From positions 372,001-436,000 of the forward strand of contig JAEVLN010000019.1 of NCBI GenBank assembly GCA_018350325.1: a stretch of DNA of 64,000 nucleotides. Reading direction: 5' to 3'. Shown one piece after another: positions 24,101-35,000 of the stretch. This DNA comes from Globodera rostochiensis. Lineage: Eukaryota > Nematoda > Chromadorea > Rhabditida > Heteroderidae. Both the position numbers and the translations under genes were made by a program. How positions within the stretch are numbered: the first letter of the stretch is position 1; each line of letters begins with the position of its first letter. Under the pieces are notes generated by a model, which made no database searches, was not told where the DNA came from, and saw only the letters and a program-made list of their open reading frames with translations.

Positions 24101-27100
24101 TTACCAGCCCCCCCCCAATGCTTTACCAGCCCCCCCCCCCAATGCTTTACCAGCCTCCCCCCCAATGCTTTACCAGCCTCCCCCCCCCCAATTCTTTACC
24201 AGCCCCCCCCCCAATGCTTTACCAGCCTCCCCCCCCCCCAATGCTTTACCAGCCTCCCCCCCAATGCTTTACCAGCCTCCCCCCCAATGCTTTACCAGCC
24301 CCCCCCCAATGCTTTACCAGCCCCCCCCCCCCAATGCTTTACCAGCCCCCCCCCCAATGCTTTACCAGCCCCCCCCCCAATGCTTTACCAGCCCCCCCCC
24401 AATGCTTTACCAGCCAATAGGTCCCCCAATGCTTTACCAGCCAATAGGTCCCCCAATGCTTTACCAGCCCCCCCCAATGCTTTACCAGCCAATAGGTCCC
24501 CCAATGCTTTACCAGCCCACTCCCCCAATGCTTTACCAGCCCCCCCCCAATGCTTTACCAGCCCCCCCCCCCAATGCTTTACCAGCCCCCCCCCCCCAAT
24601 GCTTTACCAGCCCCCCCCCCCAATGCTTTACCAGCCCCCCCCCCCAATGCTTACCAGCCAATAGGTCCCCCCAATGCTTTACCAGCCAATAGGTCCCCCA
24701 ATGCTTTACCAGCCCCCCCCAATGCTTTACCAGCCAATAGGTCCCCCAATGCTTTACCAGCCCCCTCCCCCAATGCTTTACCAGCCCCCCCCAATGCTTT
24801 ACCAGCCCCCCCCCCAATGCTTTAACCAGCCAATAGGTCCCCCAATGCTTTACCAGCCCCCTCCCCCAATGCTTTACCAGCCCCCCCCCCCCAATGCTTT
24901 ACCAGCCCCCCCCCCCCAATGCTTTACCAGCCCCCCCCCAATGCTTTACCAGCCAATAGGTCCCCCAATGCTTTACCAGCCAATAGGTCCCCCAATGCTT
25001 TACCAGCCCCCCCCCCAATGCTTTACCAGCCAATAGGTCCCCCCAATGCTTTACCAGCCCACTCCCCCAATGCTTTACCAGCCCCCCCCCCAATGCTTTA
25101 CCAGCCCCCCCCCAATGCTTTACCAGCCCCCCCCCAATGCTTTACCAGCCCCCCCCCCCAATGCTTTACCAGCCCCCCCCCCAATGCTTTACCAGCCAAT
25201 AGGTCCCCCAATGCTTTACCAGCCAATAGGTCCCCCAATGCTTTACCAGCCCCCCCCCCCAATGCTTTACCAGCCAATAGGTCCCCCAATGCTTTACCAG
25301 CCCCCTCCCCCAATGCTTTACCAGCCCCCCCCAATGCTTTACCAGCCCCCCCCCCCCAATGCTTTACCAGCCAATAGGTCCCCCAATGCTTTACCAGCCC
25401 CCTCCCCCAATGCTTTACCAGCCCCCCCCCCAATGCTTTACCAGCCCCCCCCCCAATGCTTTACCAGCCAATAGGTCCCCCAATGCTTTACCAGCCCCCT
25501 CCCCCAATGCTTTACCAGCCCCCCCCCAATGCTTTACCAGCCCCCTCCCCCAATGCTTTACCAGCCCCCTCCCCCAATGCTTTACCAGCCCCCCCCCAAT
25601 GCTTTACCAGCCCCCCCCCCAATGCTTTACCAGCCAATAGGTCCCCCAATGCTTTACCAGCCCCCTCCCCCAATGCTTTACCAGCCCCCCCCCCCAATGC
25701 TTTACCAGCACCCCCCCAATGCTTTACCAGCCCCCCCCAATGCTTTACCAGCCCCCCCCCCCAATGCTTTACCAGCCCCCCCCCCCAATGCTTTACCAGC
25801 CCCCCCCCAATGCTTTACCAGCCCCCCCCAATGCTTTACCAGCCCCCCCCCCCCAATGCTTTACCAGCCCCCCCCCAATGCTTTACCAGCCAATAGGTCC
25901 CCCAATGCTTTACCAGCCCCCCCCCCAATGCTTTACCAGCCCCCCCCCAATGCTTTACCAGCCCCCCCCCAATGCTTTACCAGCCCCCCCCCAATGCTTT
26001 ACCAGCCCCCCCCCAATGCTTTACCAGCCCCCCCCCAATGCTTTACCAGCCCCCCCCCCAATGCTTTACCAGCCAATAGGTCCCCCCAATGCTTTACCAG
26101 CCAATAGGTCCCCCAATGCTTTACCAGCCCCCCCCCCCAATGCTTTACCAGCCCCCCTCCCCAATGCTTTACCAGCCAATAGGTCCCCCAATGCTTTACC
26201 AGCCCCCTCCCCCAATGCTTTACCAGCCCCCCCCCAATGCTTTACCAGCCCCCCTCCCCAATGCTTTACCAGCCAATAGGTCCCCCAATGCTTTACCAGC
26301 CCCCCCCCCAATTCTTTACCAGCCCCCCTCCCCAATGCTTTACCAGCCAATAGGTCCCCCAATGCTTTACCAGCCCCCCTCCCCAATGCTTTACCAGCCC
26401 CCCCCCAATGCTTTACCAGCCCCCCCCCCAATGCTTTACCAGCCCCCCTCCCCAATGCTTTACCAGCCAATAGGTCCTCCAATGCTTTACCAGCCAATAG
26501 GTCCTCCAATGCTTTACCAGCCCCCCTCCCCAATGCTTTACCAGCCCCCCCCCCAATGCTTTACCAGCCCCCCTCCCCAATGCTTTACCAGCCCCCCCCC
26601 CCAATGCTTTACCAGCCCCACCCCCCAATGCTTTACCAGCCTCCCCCCCCCCAATGCTTTACCAGCCTCCCCCCCCCAATGCTTTACCAGCCTCCCCCCC
26701 CCCCAATTCTTTACCAGCCCCCCCCCCAATGCTTTACCAGCCTCCCCCCCCCCCCAATGCTTTACCAGCCTCCCCCCCCCCAATGCTTTACCAGCCTCCC
26801 CCCCCCCAATGCTTTACCAGCCTCCCCCAATGCTTTACCAGCCCCCCCCCAATGCTTTACCAGCCCCCCCCCCAATGCTTTACCAGCCCCCCCCCCAATG
26901 CTTTACCAGCCCCCCCCCAATGCTTTACCAGCCCCCCCCCCCCAATGCTTTACCAGCCTCCCCCCCAATGCTTTACCAGCCTCCCCCCCCAATGCTTTAC
27001 CAGCCTCCCCCAATGCTTTACCAGCCACCCCCCCCAATGCTTTACCAGCCCCCCCCCCCAATGCTTTACCAGCCCCCCCCCAATGCTTTACCAGCCTCCC

Positions 27101-29604
27101 CCCCAATGCTTTACCAGCCTCCCCCCCCCCCCAATTCTTTACCAGCCCCCCCCCAATGCTTTACCAGCCTCCCCCCCCCCAATGCTTTACCAGCCTCCCC
27201 CCCAATGCTTTACCAGCCTCCCCCCCCCAATGCTTTACCAGCCTCCCCCAATGCTTTACCAGCCCCCCCCCCAATGCTTTACCAGCCCCCCCCCAATGCT
27301 TTACCAGCCCCCCCCCAATGCTTTACCAGCCTCCCCCCCCCAATGCTTTACCAGCCTCCCCCCCAATGCTTTACCAGCCTCCCCCCCCCAATGCTTTACC
27401 AGCCCCCCCCCAATGCTTTACCAGCCCCCCCCCCAATGCTTTACCAGCCCCCCCCAATGCTTTACCAGCCCCCCCCCAATGCTTTACCAGCCCCCCCCCC
27501 CCCCAATGCTTTACCAGCCCCCCCCCCCCAATGCTTTACCAGCCTCCCCCCCAATGCTTTACCAGCCTCCCCCCCCCCAATGCTTTACCAGCCTCCCCCA
27601 ATGCTTTACCAGCCCCCCCCCAATGCTTTACCAGCCCCCCCCCAATGCTTTACCAGCCTCCCCCCCCCCCCAATGCTTTACCAGCCTCCCCCCCAATGCT
27701 TTACCAGCCTCCCCCCCCCCAATGCTTTACCAGCCTCCCCCAATGCTTTACCAGCCCCCCCCAATGCTTTACCAGCCCCCCTCCCCAATGCTTTACCAGC
27801 CAATAGGTCCCCCAATGCTTTACCAGCCCCCCCCCCAATGCTTTACCAGCCCCCCCCCAATGCTTTACCAGCCAATAGGTCCCCCAATGCTTTACCAGCC
27901 AATAGGTCCCCCAATGCTTTACCAGCCCTCCCCCCCAATTCTTTACCAGCCCCCCTCCCCAATGCTTTACCAGCCTCCCCCCTCAATGCTTTACCAGCCT
28001 CCCCCCCCCCAATTCTTTACCAGCCAATATGGCAATTTGCTGTCCATGTCGTAGCCCCAGCCGACAATTCGCACGGCATGGCCTCCGCGAATTTTGCCCG
28101 CGATGTGCTGGTAAATGCCTTTTGCGTAATAGGGAAAGTCCTCATAGACGAGAAAGGCGGCGGTGACGGGGCCCGCGCGGATTATTTCTGCTTTGATCGC
28201 TTCGACATTCCCATCGGTCAGCGTCCTCGCATTTTTGCCTATAAAGAATGGTTTTGATGGAATACGCCAAAATGTTTAGAATTATTGGCACATGCCGTAG
28301 AATTTGTCCTTCGCGTAGGTCAGCGTGTAGTTGCTGTTGCGGCAGAAATGTGCACACCTTAAAAAGCTTCTGATGAGACAACCGGAGGCCGAACGATTTG
28401 AACTTTGGTGTTTCATGCAGCGGTCCGTGGGCCGGGTGCGTAACGGACGGCCATGGGTACGGCTTGCAGCCGAGTTGAGACTCGAAGTTGGAACCCGTGC
28501 AAAGGCCGCTTTTCTCATAAAATTCGAATGCCCTTTTCGAACTCCCGCCGTCGCATCTTAAGCAATAAAATTGATTTAGCCTCTCATTTACTATCCGATA
28601 GTGATGCTCGAGACCTGAAATTTGGCAAGACTCGAGACCAAGACTTGGCCCCGAAACTCGAGACTGAGACTTGACTCCGAGACTTGGCCCGGAGACTCGA
28701 GACCGAAACTTGACTCCGAGACTCGAGACCGAGACTTGACTCGAAATCGAAACCTCAAAAACCCCGAGCCTTTTCTCGGTTCAAGACCGAGACTCTCGAG
28801 CATCAATACTATCCGATTAATTGGATTGATGAATGGCTTATAATTAATAAATGATCGCTGATGATTAAATGCACCCGAAACTGCGCGGCTCACAGCTCAA
28901 AAGATCCAACGCCGAAATGTTCGCGCGTCGTTGGCCATCGCTTGCAATACAAATTCGATCAGAGATCACTGAGGCGGCAGAAACGGCCCAACAGCTGCCG
29001 CACAAACCTTGGTCCTAAGCAAAGCATTTGATCATTGATCGGTTGCCCAATTCAAAGGAAACCGCCGCCGACTTGGATGGTGGAGATTACTTCTGCACAC
29101 TTTGGAAAATGTTTTCGTGCGTCGAAATTCCCGTTATATTCGTTGCCCGAAGGGACTCTTTGCCTTTTTTCGGGAAAAGGTCCGCGCACTCCCATCAGCC
29201 GATTTAGCGCCTCCGGCGGCATGTTGGCAAACTGTGGATGCAATTCGGCCTAAATTCTTTCGCATTTTGAGGGGCTTTTTAGGCTTTTGAAGGGCTAAGG
29301 ACAATTTCGGATTAACAAACTGTCCACGAAGTCTGTCGTGCGTTTACGTGCGCAACCAAAGCAGCGGAATTGGCAAACGATTTCTCCAATTGCTTAATAT
29401 TTAAATAATAATTATTATTATTATTTAAGCAATATTCTGTATTAAAGATGCTTTTAGTATTAAGTACCATTCTTGGCACATTTCCAGCACAAAGAATGAA
29501 CAAATTTATGAAGTTCAACAAAACAATGCCAACAGCGATCTGTAATAAATAATTGGTTAATAATGTTACACTAAAATTAATTACAATTTTGAATTTTTTA
29601 CCAT
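18108..29604 (-). CDS. Cathepsin B-like cysteine protease (papain family C1A)
   Basis: Nine exons give a complete 338-residue protease: 29602-29604 (Met only), 29468-29539 (signal peptide), 29321-29392, 29073-29249, 28875-29014, 28404-28556, 28296-28357, 28021-28238 and 18108-18227. All phases agree. Landmarks: propeptide [13 protein letters not shown]; mature start near [12 protein letters not shown]; catalytic Cys in [50 protein letters not shown]; catalytic His in [11 protein letters not shown]; catalytic Asn in [13 protein letters not shown]. The length is typical for the family. The occluding loop (after CKPYPWPS) has separated His residues and lacks the usual Cys-His-His, so the exopeptidase activity of cathepsin B may be altered. 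It is probably a secreted or lysosomal digestive enzyme. Introns are 46-79 bp except intron 5 (318 bp, with a transposon-like element) and intron 8 (18228-28020, 9.8 kb, a minisatellite). The intron 28239-28295 reads best as GC-AG. Confidence 0.93.
18400..28020 (-). repeat. 9.6-kb minisatellite made of cathepsin B 5' splice-site units
   Basis: Read on the coding (minus) strand, the short unit of 18-22 nt is CTGGTAAAGCATTGG plus a G-run of 4-12. A longer form inserts GACCTATTGG before it. The authentic end of exon 8 reads CCATATTGGCTG, then the donor GTAAAGAATTGG and a G-run, with no gap before the array. The long unit thus shares TATTGGCTGGTAAAG with the true exon-intron border. Period length implies several hundred copies. 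Variants (AATTGG instead of CATTGG, single T or A within the C-run on the plus strand) recur at about 2.9-kb spacing, showing higher-order duplication. The array ends near 18400, about 170 bp from the acceptor of the last exon. Apparent long Pro-rich frames on the plus strand are composition artefacts. Confidence 0.97.
28600..28807. mobile_element. MITE-like element, CTCGAGAC word type, in cathepsin B intron 5
   Basis: The inverted ends AGTGATGCTCGAGA and TCTCGAGCATCAAT are flanked by the direct repeat ACTATCCGAT at 28590-28599 and 28808-28817. The interior is a degenerate run of GACTCGAGACC and GAGACTTG words, with no reading frame of note. The 10-bp target duplication and short inverted ends suggest a non-autonomous Mutator-like element. 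It accounts for most of the 318-bp intron, compared with 46-58 bp for its neighbouring introns. Confidence 0.8.
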
Positions 29605-29639
29605 TTCAACGGAACCAATTAAAGATCGATTTTAGGTGA

Positions 29640-30127
29640 AATGATTTTGAATTCGAAATGAGAGAAAATTGGAAAAGCACTGATAAAACCGTTTGCTACT
29701 TCAGCAATTTAATTATTAAAACCAAAAATCAATTCGAAATGATGTCATTTTCGTATGCTGCCGAATACCGGGGTTTTTTTAAATCAAAAACTATGTAATA
29801 AAAATGAACAAAAAGTTGAAAACCATTTAAATCTTAAAGTTTAAGTGTCACGTGTCATATAATGTTAAAAAGGTAAACAAAATTCATTTTCAATATTATT
29901 TATTACTTATTTATTATTATTATTACTATTATTATTATAGTCAGACGCCCAACGTACAAATTATAAATATTGTAAAAATTATAGATTAAATAAATCAATT
30001 TTTTTAATGATTTGCGTCATCGGAATTAATTGTACAAATCTTGGCTATAAATTTAATTGGATGCTTTTCACTAAATTAAAGCATTTTATCACAAAAAGAA
30101 ATAAATAAATAATTTTTTATACATAAA
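29640..30127. other. AT-rich divergent intergenic region
   Basis: This roughly 0.5-kb spacer separates the divergent cathepsin B and secreted-protein genes and probably holds both promoters. It contains a run of TTATTA trinucleotides near 29890-29940. No exon, RNA gene or repeat element is recognised. Confidence 0.5.
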
Positions 30128-31542
30128 ATGTTAATCTACAAATTTAATTCAACGGACTTTTTGTTTGTTTTTGTTGTTTTGTTCTCTCTGCCGATTTCCA
30201 CCGGAGGAATTATCGCCGCCGGCGATGGACGGCGGCACCAAAATGAGGCGAATGAACAACAACGGCATCAAACTTCAACACCGGCGGACCACCCATCAGA
30301 AAATATTGCTGATTATGGACGACCAGCAGCAGAAGGCAATGGCAATGATTCGGTGAGTTTGGCAATTTAAAAATTTATTATTAAAACATTTAATTGACAA
30401 ACCCCCCTATTTAAATAGTAATCGACAATAAATTATGCTAAATTATTTTTACCCATTTTAGACCTCTGAAGATCGGTCCTTCTCTTTTTCACATGACTCG
30501 GCGGTCATGCCCAACTTCTGGCAGAATCCACAAAATGTGGTGGCCCGGTCCGATCCAAAAGTCCATCCAATGTTCCAACAGCCGAATTATTCTCTGTCCC
30601 AAAATTTGATTCAAAATTCACAAAATCAAAGTGCCAATGCCAATGCCAAAGGCACATTGGAGACATTCTACAAAGAAATTGAAGGCACGTTGGAACTTTA
30701 TAGACAACGCGACAACAGCGGGGAATACATCAAATTTCGACTGATCGACAAAAAAACCAATCAGACAAAGTGCCAATGGGTGGTGCCAAAACCAAATGAA
30801 AATTTGACGCTATTTTTTAATGGCAACCAATCGGCACCATTTTATTTCGACGAGACGGGCGCAATGATTGATGAAGGGGCGTTCAAAGACCCAACACGGC
30901 CGAATTCCTTAACAACTCGCGCATTTGACCACAGGCAAATTGAAAAACTGAGTAAATATCAGATCAATGCACTGATCGCGAATTCATCACCGCCGGTATG
31001 GTCTATCAAACTCGGTGGATTTTCGATAAAAAGTGCTAATTTAGGCACCAATTTTCACTGAAAATGCCATTCCAAAAAGTTATCCATCCGAAAACATTTA
31101 CGAATGGCACAAAATGCATTTGCCCGTGCATCCGCTGATGCTGAAATTGGGTAAAAAATTCAAAGTTGGCGAGACGGACACGGCTGGGGCAACAGCTGAA
31201 TTTGACCAAATAACAGAACGTTTGGATGACGGACAAAATTGGATAGAAATTGAAGTCCAGCAGGGCGACGGTCGGGCGAAATTTGTCCGCAATTTGTTCG
31301 GATGCCCTCCGGGCCTCCGGGAACCAATGGTTCTGTTCTTCCACGGTGCCAAACAGCATTTTGACTGGAATGGCACGGCAATGTCCGACAAGGCATTTCA
31401 TTATTGGCGAACGAGTTTGCTGGGCGTTCAGACGAAAAAGGAGGCGGAGGAGGAGGCAAAGGCCAAATGGGCAAAGTTGGCGCCCCGGGGGGAGCATTGG
31501 ATAGACTTCGAATGGTTACAGCATCATTTGGTGCTGTTCTGA
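30128..31542 (+). CDS. Secreted protein with an internally duplicated domain (unrecognised)
   Basis: Exons are 30128-30352, 30462-30995 and 31045-31542, all joined in phase 0, giving about 418 residues. The N-terminus is a signal peptide (FLFVFVVLFSLPISTGG). After a Gln/Asn-rich low-complexity region come two diverged copies of one domain. Copy one has EIEGTLELYRQ, NENLTLFFNGNQSAPFYF and DETGAMIDEGAF. Copy two has EFDQITERLDD, EPMVLFFHGAKQHFDW and NGTAMSDKAF. The shared pattern is VLFF-G-aromatic, then TAM-D-AF. No known family is recognised. The absence of transmembrane segments suggests an extracellular or host-directed protein. A degraded inverted copy of its 5' half lies at 36030-36340. 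Confidence 0.75.
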
Positions 31543-32086
31543 AACAGAACAAAAGCGGTCGACTGGTGCCACAAATTGTGTCTGTCGGTTACCAAAAATT
31601 CTTCGGAAAGCCGACGTTACCATAAAAACTAAATTTATTCGTTTCCAATTTGGATAATATTTGCTTTTTCTATGTCCATTTTATGAGTTGCTTTTACAAT
31701 TTCTTGTTATTACATTTTTAGCATTAAAATGTTTCACATTCTCAAAGTAAGAGACGAGAAAACAGATCAGGTCGAGAGTGAGGGGTATGCAAGTCGATTA
31801 ATTTAGCAACTTTTGGGCCGATGTTCAACAAACCTTGATTTTCCCTCGAGGCGCCGTCGAGGAACGGTGCAATAACTCGTTAAAAATTTGAAATAAATAC
31901 CTAATTAATGCCAACAAAATCAAATTGTCAACCTTTAATCAAGGGAAAACCCAAAAGATCATCAATCAAATTTCGTGTCGGCAATAAAGGGACAAAATTT
32001 GTAAAATGATGAGGAGGAAAAAAGTGTCAAATGCTTAAGGTCAAACTGCTCCCCCGGCACCCACATCATCGCCCAGTCGCCGTGGC
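31543..32086. other. Short convergent intergenic region
   Basis: This AT-rich spacer lies between the secreted-protein gene and the convergent zinc-finger gene. It contains ordinary 3' untranslated-like sequence with AATAAA-type signals (around 31891). No other structure is seen. Confidence 0.5.
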
Positions 32087-35000
32087 CTATTTCACTTTCT
32101 GCTGGTGGTTGTGTGCCAGCCGATGAAAGATGGCCCGGCGCTTGTTGACGTACAGCGCCCGGTAAGGGCACGGTTTGTTGTCCGCCGACTTGATCTTGGA
32201 AATTTTGGCCTGCTGACAGCCAAAGTACGCCTTGCCGACCACGTTGCGGGGGCCGTTCTGGATGAGTCCGTTGGCACGGCAAACGTTGTCCAAGTCGCCT
32301 TTAATCGAAATTTCGGCCAGCCATTGCCACTCCTTGCCCTTTCTGTCCACAAAAATGGAATTCGTCGACGATGTTGGAACTTCTGCTGGATTGGGAAAGT
32401 TTCAATCATTACTTACATTAACTCGAGATTTCTATACCGGCACCGCCGGACTACACCGACAATAAATTTAAAAAACCGTACAAAAAAAAATCAGTCTTGG
32501 ATTTGCAATAGAACTCAGGTTACTTAGAGCCCGGAACGAGACAAGATCTCAAAAAATCTCGACGGATTTCTCGTAAATCTCGACTCGAGATCTCGCTCGA
32601 AAAAACTAAACTTCACTAGATTTTTTGAGAATCTCGTCTCGAGATCTCGCTCGAATCTCAAGTTCGGGCTCTACTTGTGATAACCGGACCTTCCTGGTCA
32701 ATGCCTTCCAGGGATGTACCGGATTCCGAACGTTTTTTGCGAGCAGAAATTCCGGTTTTCAGGCATGTTTTAACAAAATGGCCAAATCCGGAAGAAGAAT
32801 TTCAAGAGAATAAGAAAAGGGCCATATTGCGAGGAAAGGGGGTCCAAATGCTCGTCATTTTACCGTTGTTTTTTGGGGGCGCCGTCACCGGCAGTGAATG
32901 GTTGTGATTCTGTCGGTAGAAAAGTGCGTTTCGCGCCGGCACGTAAAGTCCCCTCAGGGGACAATTAAAGGACGAGCGAGCGTTGCGACTGCTCCATTTG
33001 CAGCTGAAGTTGCGTGCGCCGCCCTCGCGGTACAAATCTTTCAAAAAAAAAGCATTGAATAGTAAAGTGATCGATTTAGTTTTTAAATCATTGAATTAGA
33101 ATTTTCCTTTCGGGAAAAAATCAGATCGGTGTCTTCAGATCCAACGCAAAACGATCGATCCGCCTTTTCCAATCCAAGGACTTTAATAAATATTTTCAAA
33201 AAATGTGATCAGCAGCTTGACCAAGAAACAATTAAAAAACTTTTTTCCCCAATTATAATGGCGCTTTCTTCCCGCCGCTAGCCATAGGCAAAACACACAC
33301 CGTGTGCACGGCACGCGCGCCGCAGTTCCGCTTCGCCCCCCGAGGCGGAAACGTCCGCCAGCCAATGCCATTCCTTGCCGCCGGCGTCCACAAAGGTGGA
33401 ATGGTCCTGCTGAAGTACACGCTCAATTGTTTCCATAACGGACTCTATGATAAAATAGAACAATTTGAATTAATTAAAATATTTAATTAACATCATTAAA
33501 ACGGTGAAATTAATTTTTTTTCAATCAACTTTAAATTTATAATCAAATTTGGAGAGAAAACTAAATAGTCAAAAATTTAACATAAATTTAATTATTTGCT
33601 TAAAATGGACCGGATGAACTTGTCGAAGTTGATCCGGCATTTATAGGGCTTGTTTCGCTAATTATCGGGTGGTTATGGCCAAGGCTCTGGAAGATGGCCC
33701 GTTGATGGCCGATCCAAATAGCGCGAAAACAGCACGAGAGAGAAGCGTCAAAGGCACAGCACAACAGAAATTTCTGGAAAACAAAATTGCATCAAAATTT
33801 ATAATTAAAACATTTCAAAGTTGACAATTAAATTTTGATACAAAACTATCAATTTGCTGTCCACCTCGGCGTTGTCCAGTCCAAACGGGGCGCCCAGCTG
33901 CTGCTGTTGAAGAGGCCGGGCCCCGTGACGATGGAACATTTCCTCCGCCGATTCGCCATTATTTGCAATGTCCAAACATTGCCAAAGTTCTCCCTGCTCG
34001 TCAATGTATGTTGGCACATTTTGTTGACCTAAATTACTGTTCCGCATTACCTATCGGTCATTTGTATTTATTTACCCGTTGATGATGGCACATTAGGCGT
34101 CAGATTCGGCATGTACTCGGGATGTTTGTCCACAATGTGCTCCATCAGTTCCACGTCCGTGTCCAACTCCCACAACATTTGGCCACACTCCAAACAAAGC
34201 GCGCCGACCGTCCCGTTGCGGAAATGATGACGTTCAAAAAGTCCAACGCACCAAACGCCGGCGGAGGAAGGGCCTTGCTGTAATCAGCAAAAGTTGAGCA
34301 ATTTTTTGAAAAATTTCACAAATTGCATAAGCCCTGCCCCTCCTACTTTAGGCTCATTCTCCGAACAATTTTGTTGTTGGCCACAAATGAAAGTTGACGG
34401 GTCCACAAAAGCTGTTTCTTAATTTTAATAAATTGAACGTGCGCTCCTCTACATATTATGCCTTTAAACGTTTGGTTGGTACCTTGCAATTCGATGTTCA
34501 CCGAAACACCTCAAAATTGAAAATAAATATTTTATTAAGTGATTTTTGGTGGCTTTGTCCCAGAAAAATGGAAATATTCGCGTGCAATTCAAAGTAAAAT
34601 TCAGATATTCCATTGAAAACAAAATAAGATTTTTAATACATACGTATTTGAAAAGCTTAAAATTAAAATCAACATCTGTCCAAATTTATATTCTCTCAAC
34701 TCTATTACCAAGATGTCCAATAGGGTTCGGACGGGCGCCCGGGTCGGGTGGGCATTCGGCCGGGCAGGCGCCCGACTAGGAAACATTCGGTCCGGGCTAA
34801 ATCCCGGTATTCGCCCGGCAAAGCCCGCCCGGCCACTTTCGGGTTGCCCGGAAAAAGCCCGCCCGGCCCCAACCCGATTATCCGAACCCTAATGTCCAAT
34901 GCTTTTGGTTGTGGAAAACATTTGAATTTAAAAATTACGCGCGTTCTCCCCATTTCGCTTGGCGTTCTGTTGTTTGGTCATGTGGGGGCGCCTCTTCGGC

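Noticed and set aside
18400..28020. CRISPR array
   Set aside because: The units are 18-22 nt with no unique spacers of constant length, the host is eukaryotic, and the unit matches the neighbouring exon border.
18400..28020. Telomeric or centromeric satellite
   Set aside because: It lies between two exons of an intact gene and shares sequence with the adjacent exon end, so a local origin is the simpler explanation.
18372..28257. Very long proline-rich reading frames on the plus strand through the minisatellite
   Set aside because: They arise because C-runs plus AATGCTTTACCAG contain no stop codon in most frames. All three frames and the opposite strand are similarly open, there is no start or splice context, and the flanking DNA belongs to the minus-strand cathepsin B gene.
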